Source: Phialophora verrucosa
Lineage: Eukaryota; Ascomycota; Eurotiomycetes; Chaetothyriales; Herpotrichiellaceae
Direction: 5' to 3'
Length of the DNA: 64,000 nucleotides
NCBI GenBank assembly: GCA_002099365.1
Contig: MSED01000015.1
Span: forward strand, 1,550,001 to 1,614,000
The notes beneath the pieces were generated by a model. The model was not told the DNA's origin. It ran no database searches and saw only the letters and a program-made list of their open reading frames with translations. Of the stretch, positions 49,586-60,800 are shown piece after piece; within the stretch, counting starts at the first letter, position 1; every line of letters begins with the position of its first letter. The translations under genes were made by a program, and so were the position numbers.

Positions 49586-50617
49586 AACTTTCAACTTCTT
49601 GTACTCTATAGTGTACGTTTACTGTGAGTAGAATGATTTGTTGGTCAATTATGTTCGTCGGCTTGGCTGTTGAGCTGATTCCGCCTCTGGCCCTCGCACT
49701 GGGAGACTGGTTGTTAAACATTCCCTCTGAGGACATGTATCTTTGGCATCTGTCCAGCACCATTGCAGATCCTCCTCCAACTGCCCGGCCGCGCACTTGC
49801 CAAACACAAGTCCAAATTTACGTTCCTCGTGTAGTCCGTCCGCAGGCGAAGTGATCATGTCTTCTGCAGCTTAGACGAACTACCTTTCCCGGTGTAATGT
49901 CGTGAACGGCAGGGCGGGATACCCGCACGCCGTTGGCAACTACCATCCAAGCCATTCCCAAACCTTCTAGAAGTTCGTTCTTCTTTGTCATCCGACCGCC
50001 CCAACCACCATCGTCGCCCAATCTTCGTACGAGACGACAAAACTCGCGCGAGCACGCTCATTCGAGCAAAACAAAAAGCTTATTGTTCAGCAGGACATGG
50101 ATAGTTGCGCGCGGTTGTCATGCGAGAAGTCCGTCAATTCCGAACAGCCGGGAAGACGAGCGCTTGGGTATCGGCAACCCCAAGACGTCACTCAACCAAG
50201 GTTCATCTTTGCTTGAAGTACATTATGGATTTCGGCCATTGCATCGAGAATATCATATTGGTGCCATCGTGGACCTTCATCCCGGTGGCGTAAGAATCCT
50301 GCAGCAAGTCCAGCACATACGACAAACACTGAATCCTTATCTAGAGCTCTAGTCGACGATTTACTTGATTCAGAACCAGTCCTCTGCGGTTCGTCGTCTC
50401 ATTTTCTGAGCCAACTGGCTGTACTTGAACATTCTGGTGTCACTACCGGCGCTGAACACGCATCATCCATCATCTACAAACGTTGATCCTGGGCAAGATA
50501 GGATGCATGGTATTGAGGGATAACCCTTGCCCTCACGTCAATTGTCAGCTTTCCGTGACATCCATCCATTCGAAAGATCCGAGTCTCTTCGGAACTGATA
50601 CTAGTATCCAGGTTACA
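49586..50617. other. Spacer between protease and third Zn2Cys6 gene
   Basis: It should hold the protease 3' UTR and the Zn2Cys6 promoter. No coding frame with a recognisable domain is seen. Confidence 0.6.
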
Positions 50618-51741
50618 ATGGCATCGTCTCCGACTTCACAGGAGACGGCGAAGCGGACCAGCTTGGCTTGCCACAACTGCCGGTTGAAGCGACAGAAGGT
50701 ATGCTAGACCTACCACTGTAATGGCTTATACGGTAGAAACAGACCGGGGTCCTCTCTGCTCTTTTTACAATCAGCGAGCTAATGCCTGGGTGTCAGTGTG
50801 ATGGCAACAAGTGAGTTTTACCATGTACCTCATGGAATGGGCCCCCGTCCCCGTTCCCAGCAGAGAAGTATCTGCCGCAGGTCCTTCCATCCCCAGTCGG
50901 AACAGACTTCGGGAATACATACCGACATCGATACAACGACCAGCTGCCATCGTCGTCGGCCTACGCCAATGTGGCATTTGAGTCCTAGTCGTCTCTGTAC
51001 TGTGACTAATACCCGGGAATCCAGATCCGGTTGTTCGCAATGTGCAAATCAGAGAGTTTTCTGCACATTCCCTGACGCGAAGAAGAGGTGAGCACCGCCG
51101 AGCAGCTTTACTGGTTCTTTCTAATACCAATAATCTCTCGCTGGATCCATGTTGACCTTCCGACTTCCAGGGGCCCACTGAAGGGCTACATCGACAGCCT
51201 TGAAAACCGGCTACACCAACTCGAGACAACACTCCTACAGCTGTTGCCCTTTGTGTCGAACGAGCAACTCAACGAGATCACGGCCTCCATACCTCCCTTG
51301 CCAAATCGGCATTATTTCAGAGAGAGGTTCAATGCCACCAACAATGCGAGACTTCCGTATGACCCCGTCTCGAGCCCAGTTCTTTCTGGGCTCGACTACG
51401 GCCAGGATCAACACAGACCCATCTTGCCACAAACCGGGGGCGGCGAGGAACGACGCTGTAATTGTGCCCACGAGGGGCAGACTCGATCCCAGGATCCCAC
51501 CGCCTTCAGCTTCCCATGGCCAGACTTCGCAGAGCCTAATCGCCCTCGGCCCTTTACAATCTATACTAGTTCTGCAGGCAGCTCAGAGCTGGATTTCATG
51601 CCGGAGCTTGACAAGACGACCATCACACAACAAGGACCGCAGGACCTCATCCAAGGGATACTACTGAGCAATGACGAGTTCAACGGCACCGCGCCGGCCC
51701 TACCACCACTTCCGCCACTTCCATTGAATAATAGTACATAG
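50618..51741 (+). CDS. Small Zn2Cys6 transcription factor with 14-nt exon
   Basis: A putative DNA-binding regulator of 242 residues; targets unknown. Exons are 50618-50698, 50797-50810, 51025-51087 and 51171-51741, with introns of 98, 214 and 83 nt. The zinc cluster spans residues 18-45 as C-x2-C-x6-C-x6-C-x2-C-x6-C (CHNCRLKRQKC, then CSQC). It is assembled from three exons, one only 14 nt. All junctions have GT..AG and keep the frame (CAG AAG|TGT; AA|A TCC; AG|G GGC). Next comes GPLKGYIDSLENRLHQLETTL, the linker and coiled-coil dimerisation element usual after this cluster. No fungal-specific middle domain follows; the protein ends in a Pro/Leu-rich tail. Family members are usually much longer, so this may be a truncated gene or a short regulator. 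Confidence 0.82.
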
Positions 51742-54700
51742 TTCTATGCAAGGCTGAGAGGTTCTCAAAAAGTGAAATGCTCTTCGAGACGGGAACAAAT
51801 GCGTGAGGGCGAGCTCGGACGGATACAATATCGCTCTCTCATCCTACGGGTAGTCAGCAGCAAAATGAAGGCTCTGTACGAAGTACAGAAGAAACATCCG
51901 GGTCAGAACCGAGTACATTGAGTACTTATGTATACTCCTGAGTATGTAGTACCATAGAGGAAGCTCTCACGCATTGATACACTAGCCAGGTAGCATATAG
52001 AGGCAGCCGTAACCGGGCTAACCAAGTCGGGAGAAATGGAACTGGGATCTAAGATCTAACCCGATTGGGCGAAATTCGTGCCGTGCTCAGAAAACGTACT
52101 TCTAAGACTACTTCTAAGTTCTTAATATTATTAGCCCCGACTGATCTTAGCTAGAGGGGGTTCTAGACTATATAGTAAAACGAGCCTAGAACTAAAGTAT
52201 ACTATATATACTACGTATCTTAGCCTGCTTTACTAAAGTAAGTAGCTACTCGTAGGTGTGTTAGCCAACCCTGGTTACTGAAAACACTGAGGTCGATCTG
52301 GAGCTACCAGCGAAGTAATGACCAAGCTCATAGTAGTTACAGCTCAGGTCTAGCACCAGCACGAAACCAGCTCGACACAGCTTGAGCCCAGTCTAGCCGG
52401 GCCTATATAGCCTGGCTCTAGCCTAGGCCAGCTCACATGAAGATACTTGAACTAGGCTAGCCCGTTATAGCACCCTAGAGAGCCGCCCCTGAGGTACTAG
52501 TGATTGAAATCGGTATTCATATAACTTGAAGTTTCTGAGAATTCTCCAAGAAGCGTAAGAGAAGTATCAAGAAGTATTAGGCGACGGGATTGATTCTCTA
52601 CTCGGTACTAGTATGTACTGTGCTGATTTGCAGTGTTATGCCGCGGTGAGCGCGATGGCATGCAAAAGTTCAACCATCTGCACTGTGTATGTAACGTGAA
52701 ACTTAGTCCAGATGCAGCAGGTCGGTCTCACCTTGAAAGACTCTACAGAGCAAGGAACTTGAAGCCGATGCCAGCTGATAGAGATGCTACTACTATATAC
52801 GGAGTACTGTAGTAGGTAGATACATACCAAGTATATGGTCCATACAAGCGTCGTGTTACGATGCAGTGCTCAGAGGGCTGGTGTCACTGGCGTGGAATCA
52901 GGCATGGTGTTGACATTCAACTCAACTTGAAGCAAGCACACATACGTATATTCTCAAACCCGGCCCTGGAGCACGCGCAGAGGACATGGCTATTGGAGAC
53001 TTGCATGTTAAGTACATACACACATGACTGGTACCTTGTGGCGGACTGTGAATGAGATAAAGTATTGAATGCGTGGTGGAATGCCATTCCACTCGTTGAG
53101 AACTCATTTCACTGCATTGTCACGCACGATTCACGACGCCGCTTAAGGTGATCCAGAGTCCCTGGGGCAACTGAATGTCTACCGGCCACGTCCCTACGCT
53201 GCCTCGCCATCGCACACTGTGCCTTCAGCGATACGATGGACGTTGTCGGTTTGACACGAGCGGTTGAGGCCCCCTCGCTATGTACATTATTGATCGCCAC
53301 AAAGCCACGCAGAGTACAGGAAGTACCTATCGATATCTCGCGTCTTGGTCTCAAGGCTCTAGGCCCATTAGAGATGTTTGAACGTCAAGTCCTGTGCACT
53401 TTGCAGTAAGTATTCATGGAGTACGAGGTACTATGTACCATAACCACGTGAGTACCAGGTAAGGACCGCCTTTCAAGCGGTCGTTGGTCGGTCGGCGGCG
53501 GTCGGCGGTCCGTTTTCTCGCGAGGATTTGCCTGGAGGTCATTCATGCCGCTCAGCAGTTGATAAGCTGATACCGATACTGATAAACGATCGCCACCCCC
53601 GTCGCCGCCACGTTTGTGCACTTTGACTCTTTGCCGCTCGTGCTCCTTTCCGTCCGGGTCGAGCCTTTCCCACGTGTTATCGGACAGTCCGTCCAGCTCC
53701 CTCTCGCTCTAACGAACCTTCGCCCACGCGAGAGACTCTCGGCTCGAGCGAGGGCCCGGTTGAGTCCAGGGGCAGGTAGTAGGTTAAGCGAGAAAAGTCC
53801 CGCTTCGGTCAGTCGGTGCCTAAGTGGCACGGAGTTGGTCTGGTTGGGGTGGGATGGGATGGACTGTGTGGTTGAGTACATGTTACTTGGTCCATCCATG
53901 GGCCCCAGAATTGAGGACAAGCTTAGGGTCATACAGTAACACTCCGCGGGATGATGCCCCGCACAAATATCAGTCAGTCACAGTCAATTGGCCCCTGAAA
54001 AGCGGCCGTCACTGTCCAAGGTACAGACAGGTTCATATGACAACTACCTCGTTCAGTACTCGCCGAAGATACGATGCTATGCTGAGCCCGCTACTCTTCG
54101 CGTCCCCCCACACCGTAGGTTGGTTACTAGACCATGCCCGGCCGGCTAGGCAAGTGCATTCTCAGCATGAGAAGAAGAAAATACGACGCACACTACACCA
54201 CGCCACACTGGCAAGGAACGGCTGTGGAAGAGCCAGTGTTGCTGTCCTCCTACATACGAACCTTATCCCATGCAGCCAAGATACTCGAAAGCATGGCCGT
54301 CTTGTCGAGCCAGCAGCATTTGTCGGCGCGTGATAGCCAACCCATTCATGCATGCATCGCACTGCATTGCACGGTACATACCTAAGTTATCTCTTAGTGT
54401 ATGTATGTGCCTTGATGTCCAGTGCAGGTATTACACACGCACACAAACACGCAGTACATACTATGTATGTATGGTACGGGAGCCAGTCACACTGCTTGCC
54501 TGCCTGTCTGGCATGCTGGGTGTGAAGTTGGTCCTTTCACATCCCACCCCACGTCGAGTCCCCTCCGAGTCCGAACCCCCTGCTCGGTCGAGGCAGGTAC
54601 TTGGAAGCGAGAGGTCAGTAGGTACCAAGTAGTCATGCATGTAGTGAGTACCCTGAACTTTTTAGGCACGACGGCCCGTACTCGAGCACATCTCGATTCC

Positions 54701-55522
54701 TGTACTTGTTTCTCGCTGAAGATTTGCTTCTGACCTTGATTGATACCGCGTACTTACCGTGCGGTTAGCTAGCTAGCTTGCCGCATTTTCCTCCAAGTCT
54801 TGCAAGCTACTATGTACTATGATCCATGCAAGGCCCATGTGCTGTTAGTTGCAACATGCATACCCGAGCAAGGACGGAAGGGGGGAATCCTTCACCCGCA
54901 CTAGGGTGCATACTTATTCTCCGAGGGAAGGCATCCATGCATGCCTGCATATGCATGGCTCCTGCGTGTGCGCAAGCTGAACGATTGCCATTCTCATCAC
55001 ACCGCCAGTCGAGCTTCAGCTCTCTTCGCATTCTGTTTTACATACAGTATCTGTCATGCATGTGTCTTTCAGTGGTTGTTCAAACAGCGACTAGCAACGA
55101 GGTTTCCGTCTTCCCAACTCCCAGTTTCTTCTATGCCCAGGACTTTTGGTGGTTTGGTTCACATCCAACGTGATTTTTCCCAGGTGTCTCTCTTTTGGTA
55201 CGCCCGTAGACACCGCCATCTATCGCTAACGCTATACAAGCCGGCTGGCCCGCCCAGGCTCAGCGACACATTTTTGTCCAGGTAACCCCGCCACCCGGTC
55301 GAGGACCACACACCGAAATTTCGTAGTAAATTCGTTCCTGCCAATTGAAAGGGTTTCATAAGTGAATCATAATCGTTCATGGTGGTTTGCAAAGACCACC
55401 CAATCATTAGTCGTGATAAGAGGGTTCAAATAGGAACAGCTCAAATGAAGAGAGGCCGTTGGTGACCGAGAATCTTTAGGAAGGTACAAAATGTACCGCT
55501 GAACGGCTGGAGGTGGTGACCG
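51742..55522. other. 3.8 kb gene-free region with relic and TGCATG-rich spacer
   Basis: The left part is AT-rich repeat relic (see separate entry). From about 53400 to 55100 the sequence has many GTAC, CATGCATG and TATGTAC strings but no gene that I recognise. The right end is the 3' UTR of the CRIB gene. Confidence 0.55.
52080..52490. mobile_element. Degenerate AT/CTAG-rich repeat relic, RIP-like
   Basis: From about 52080 to 52260 the sequence is strongly AT-rich, with many TA, TTAG and CTAG steps and no open frame. From 52330 to 52490 it is made of repeated GGCTAG/CTAGCC words, including a near-palindrome AGCCGGGCCTATATAGCCTG at 52394. Such C-to-T-biased debris is what repeat-induced point mutation leaves of transposons in ascomycetes. 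No transposase, terminal repeat or element boundary can be seen, so the origin is inferred. Confidence 0.45.
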
Positions 55523-57840
55523 TCAATTCGGCGCGGTGGTAGGGAACAGGGAGTAAGAGACCCGTGTGTTGCGGCGAGGACGAGAAGTCCCTGTCGTCGC
55601 GCGTTTGCGGCCAACCTGGGGCTTCGGAGTGTCAACACCGTCCGGAATCGAAGACGTCCTTTCCGGAATACAGCAGATCTGAGACGTAGACGCTCCACGA
55701 TCGTGTTTGATGGTTGGGGACGTAGAGAAGCCAGAGAAAGGTGTCCTGACGCTGAACTCCGCCAAACCCTCCATCGACTTGATGTGTTGACTGTCCTCAC
55801 GAATTGTGTCTTGACTGCCTTCTCGGAAGTGCTTCTCCGACACCGGCGTAGAAGAGAAGTCCTGGAGATCCAGCTTAAGGTGTTCCATGGATCCTTCGAA
55901 GCTACCGCTAGCCAGGTGGGCGAAGTCGGACAAGCTTGCGCTTGAATTAGACGACCTGTGCGTGCCAAAGATGGAGGCGATGAAGCTTTCTTGTGAGCTT
56001 GATTTGCTCATGGCAGATGCTGGACTCCGGAGAACTTGAGAGCGATAGATCTCGTTAGAAGGGAAGTTGTTCTCTGCTTCGGCTGGAGGCCCACGGGTCG
56101 CAGCAGCAGCTTCACTTAATGGAACACTCCGAGGTGGCTGCAGGGAGTCGATTCCAAGTCCGAGCAATGGAGATGACTGGTCCTCTGCCCGGCCAGATGA
56201 CGGAGTTGGCTCATCCCGGAAAGGCTTGTTGGGCGCTTGCATCATCAGGGGAGTGGAAGCCGAAGAAGACGTTTCGTCGACAAGACTCTGTTCCACCACC
56301 AAATAATTCTCGGGAGGGACGCCGCAGCTACTTGGTTGTGGAGGATTGAGAGGCAAACTGCCAGCGTCATCTTCCGCTTCGAGCTCTGCGGCGTGTTCCC
56401 AAGAATAATCGATAGCGTCCTCCCAATCCTCGATATCGATTGGCTTCACACCAATGGAGATGCGGTTCTTGCTCTTCGGGCTTGCTTCCTGTCCCGTGCT
56501 TAGGATTGTAGCCGCATCTTGCGTCCACGTCTTAGTAGGACCGTCGAAGGAGATGGCGTCGAACCGAATTTCACCAGAAGACTGGCTTCTTCGCTTGAGC
56601 TGTCTGCTAGTGGCCACGGGAAGCACGTACAGCGCTGGTGGTTGATGACATGAAGGACCGGATTGTAGGGAGTCCTTTTCTTCTGTCGTCTCTTCCTCGA
56701 CCACCTCCATTACTGCCTTCGGAGGCGAGGGCAATGGGGCCGTGCGCAGAGGAAGGGCAATGTCGTCCTTGGTAGACACGGCGTGGACGACTTGATCGTC
56801 AGGCAAATGCGGTAGTGGCTTCGCCAAAGCATTGGCCTGACTAACGGGGCTCATGGTTGATAACCTCTGTGTCGTGGCTGTTGTCGGAGAAATGTCGAGG
56901 GCGGTCACAGACAGTCTTGTGGGCCGTGAAAAATTCTCCATTGACCGAGACAATCGGAAATCGGAAGGACTGTACGGTGACATCAGGCCATCCTTTGGCG
57001 GTGGTCTTGGCCGCGTCGGTGTCGTTGGCAAGTATGGGATGGCATCGGTCGTGGGCGATGCCGGCTCTTCTAGTCCGATCTCGATTTTCGGGTCGTCCTT
57101 CTTGCCAGGCAAGTCCGTAACTGGGATGCCGCGGATTTCGCTATTGGGTTCTTGATCCGTCCGGAGGGCATTGAACTCGGAAGTCAAATCCGTTTTGCTA
57201 ACAGAGTCTAGGCTCTGGAAGCGGGCTTGGTCACCATGGGTCAAGTGCTGAAAGGCAAAAGGTCCCGATATGCTCCGCTTCAGGCCCGTCCCTTGAGAGT
57301 GTTAGCATAGACGACCCGATAGAAGGAGAGGGGACGCTCACGCCTCGAGGTCAGAGTGGGCTGGCGCTGAAGACCCCGGACCGGGGAGAGCTCGCCAGCC
57401 TTTGCTGCAGGAAGGTCATTGGACCTGTCTTCTAACTGGGATGGAAGAAGATTGAGCTTGCTCCCCTGACGCTTCAATATGCGGGTACCCTTTGCCAACA
57501 AGGCCTTGGCGGTACTCTCGTGGCGCTCTTGCAGCGGCATACCTCCATCTGCGAAGCTCTGTCGAGATGAGGGTCGAGAGGCCAAGTCGTTAGAGGCGTC
57601 TGACACAGATCGAGCGTAGCTGGAGAATGAAGAGACCACAGTGTCGGTTCGTGATCTTGTTCGTGGCTTGGGGAATATGTCGCTGCTACCCGGCTCAAAA
57701 CTCGAACACTCTTTCACCAAGTCGGTTGGTGCTTGCCTCGGCGGCTCGCCGTGTTCCTTGGAGAACCACTCATGTGCAACTGTGTGCGCCTTGTCACCAG
57801 ATTGCTTAGAGAGTGCCTGGCTCCATGGGAAGCGACCCAT
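55523..57840 (-). CDS. CRIB-domain protein, probable Cdc42/Rac effector scaffold
   Basis: A predicted effector of Cdc42- or Rac-type GTPases in polarity signalling. Exons 57840-57342 and 57291-55523 (intron 50 nt with a TGCTAAC branch site) encode 755 residues; the codon before the ATG is TAA, fixing the start. Splicing joins C|GG and creates the CRIB motif at 174-186, ISGPFAFQHLTHG (consensus I-S-x-P-x-x-F-x-H-x-x-H-x-G). It is coded just after the junction. No kinase, SH3 or PH domain is present; the rest is Ser/Pro/Thr-rich and probably disordered, with a short hydrophobic/acidic element, IEDWEDAIDYSWEHAAELEAE, near 440-460 seen in pieces that may be a conserved docking motif. The family is seen in other filamentous ascomycetes as uncharacterised CRIB proteins; this is from memory. 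Confidence 0.85.
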
Positions 57841-60800
57841 TTAGGCTGTCCTTGTTCCGTCGCTGCCAGCTACAGTGAAGCAAGTGACTCAGATCTGATC
57901 ATGTCATGAAGACGAAGTCAGGCGACAACCTTCCGAAGGCCAACTGAGAGGTTGCCGTAGTATTCGAGTGCAGCGAAGGACCTGTCTGTCTCTTGGATGA
58001 GAGGAGGAACGAGCGTAATGGCGGGGCCTCTCAGACTGTTCGAACGCGGTTTCAAGCTGTACTTCAGGTTAATTATATTGCCGTCACGTGAAGAAATTCA
58101 TCGCCTCTTCTTACCAACCGACAGCATCTGAAGGGGGGCGGGTTTCAAGTATATCTCGCCAACCAATGTGTTCCTTCAATGTCCCCGATCCCCGAATGGC
58201 AAACCTCACACCAATACCAAAGATATCTCGGGCTGCTCCGTGTGCTGTAATAGCAGGGGAGCAACTGCTAATTCAGGCAGTTTGTCGATGGATACGACGC
58301 GTGAAGGACAGGTACAGGAGAGGTGGACGAACAGAGGCGGTCTCAATGACTTCAAGACGTGATGGCGGGAATACAATCTGGAATTCCAGAAGTACGAGGT
58401 ACAAGATGATGATATACAATGACTGGGAGGAAGCGAACTTGGGTAAGAACAACTGGGAGGAAAGATGTTATCTGAGCTTGACCATACCATTGGCAGAGTC
58501 CCAATAAGGTGAAGTGGTGGAGCAAGCATTCAGCAGAGCGATCCTCGTCGTTCGCGGCATGAAGGCGAGCTACATTCATGCAGTGAAGCCCGAAAAGCAG
58601 GGGATGGAGTGGTCCAAACTGCCGGCGAGGCTTGATGACGGATACCGGGGTGGAAGCAATACCCTAGTCCTTAGAGGTGATAGTTTGTTAGTGTTGGCTT
58701 CTGCGACAGACGCGACTGAGACCGACGGCTTGAGCAGCGTCTCCATTGTCGCGCAAGCACGAAGCAGGGGACTTGGGGAAAAGGTTGCGTTATGGTGGAG
58801 GTGCGAAGGAGCAGGCGAAAGAGATTTGATGGGGGGCTGTTCTCGTCAGGAACAGGTGGATTATCGAGTGGAACACTCGGGGACTCTTTGAGTGGATCAA
58901 ATGAGCTGCGTGGGCGGAAGCCACCAGCCGGGACCTTATGCTCGGAACCAGGGGCCAGATGAACGAGCGCTCTGGTAGTGTCGTGCTGGCGCATCGGCGT
59001 CGTGCTCCGGTGCCAAGATAGGCTAGCCTGCCTCAATGGCCTCTTGTCATTTGTCTCGTATTTTGCTCAAGGGTCTCTCCCTGCCTTCGCCGGCCTCCAG
59101 ACGTTGGGACATGCAGCTGGAGGAGAGTGAAGGGACAGCGGTATTGTCCTGACCAGGTAATGATTCTTATGACCGCTACGACACTTGGTCACGAAAACGT
59201 CAACGAGAGATGCTGTACTCGAAGAATGGGTGTGTTTTGAGGACGCGTGCGAAGATGATCGCCGCCGAACCAGTACTCGTAACGTTGCACCGAACTGAAG
59301 GTAGCCCTAATTTTTAGGAGACTGACACTCCGGGCTCCCAGCTAGGGGAAGACCCTCCGAAGAGCAACCGGTTAGAAGAGGAGGCTCGAGGCGATAGTGC
59401 TGGGTAGTCGCTTGGGCCGGTGTCGGCGTCCTGACTTCCTTTTGATCTGCGCGCCCAAGTCAGACTCAGCAATTCTGTCCATGATCGATCACGGGTAGTA
59501 GCTACTCCACCGTGATTCAAAATACTGAGAAGAGTATTACTGCGTACATATGCCGGTTGATGCTTTTAGTTTGGATTGCGCGAGCGTGTCGCTCTCCGTC
59601 TGTGGGTAAGGTTAAGCGACACAGAAGTTTGCGCAACAAGTCTCCATTCTAGGTGCAGGAGGTGAGGGAAGAAACTCGGTCAGAAGATGGGTCGAAGCTT
59701 CTCTCGCTTGATCCGCACGCGAGACTCGAAGGAGAGCTTTACCCAGTACGAGTACCGGCACAAAGGCACGTCGGGAGGAGCTGCGAGAAAGGACTCGGCC
59801 GCGTCACAAACGTTTGAGAAAATACCGGATCGGACGGATTCTGCACAGATCTACTCGCCACTACGCCGTGTTTGGGAAAGCGGGCGACTAGACGGACCCT
59901 GCTCTCTTAAGCGCTAATGGCAGACGCAGTCGCGACAGAAACTAGCGTGGCACTAGCGATCAGCGGCTTGGCTTGCAGCCTCCCTCCTGCATCTCGCACA
60001 AACACGAAACCAACAGACGTCTTCTCTACTCGAAGCCAACACAATGACAGTCTCGTAGTCCCATACCCGGCTTCAAGGCTTCAACGGTAGTCATCAGAGC
60101 CTTGTCTGGCTGTTACCCTCTACCCGCGGTTAACCTTTGTGCTGCCTCGTGTATAGATCCAGTCGTCGATGGAGCCTCTGCGCCTGTGCAAATATGTCCC
60201 GGAGCGACATTGCAGCTCTCAGATGGATGTGACGTCCCGAATACCTCGGAAAAAATGGCTAGCTATACTTACGGTGCAGGCAGCTGGACTGTGAGTACAT
60301 CTTACGCTTCGTTGAAACGCGGCTCGGTGGGACCACTGTCTGTGAATCATATGCATCAAGTCCTCCGCAAGGCTTGTCAAATCTATCACCAGGTACTGCA
60401 TCAGCCCACTTTTTGACTCACAGCCTGGATGTCAGCGCTACACGATCCAGGCCAGAGACGGCGTCTACAGCGGATGACCATTCCCGGCTTCGAACTACCT
60501 ACTGCGTTAAGAGGAAACTGACGATCTCAACAAAGAGAGTAATCAGAACCACGATGGTTTCGGCTGCGACCTGTCGAGCCTCGACAGATGCTTCTTGGTT
60601 GTTGCACGGAGATTGTCACGCCTCACTCTGGCGAACGTGTGATATTTAGCTTTGCCAGATCATGAGTCGAGAGCCTTGTACAACAAAATAGTCAGCCTTC
60701 AAGCTCAGTGAGGAGACTATATTCCAGATGACTGTACAGCGCTCAGCAACACTCATTTGCACCAGCATTGCTCCGTAAGTGAGACGAGACCTGTTTATCT

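Noticed and set aside
59687..59917. 76-codon ATG frame including the 8-mer repeat
   Set aside because: No domain and no conserved-looking segment; too short to support.
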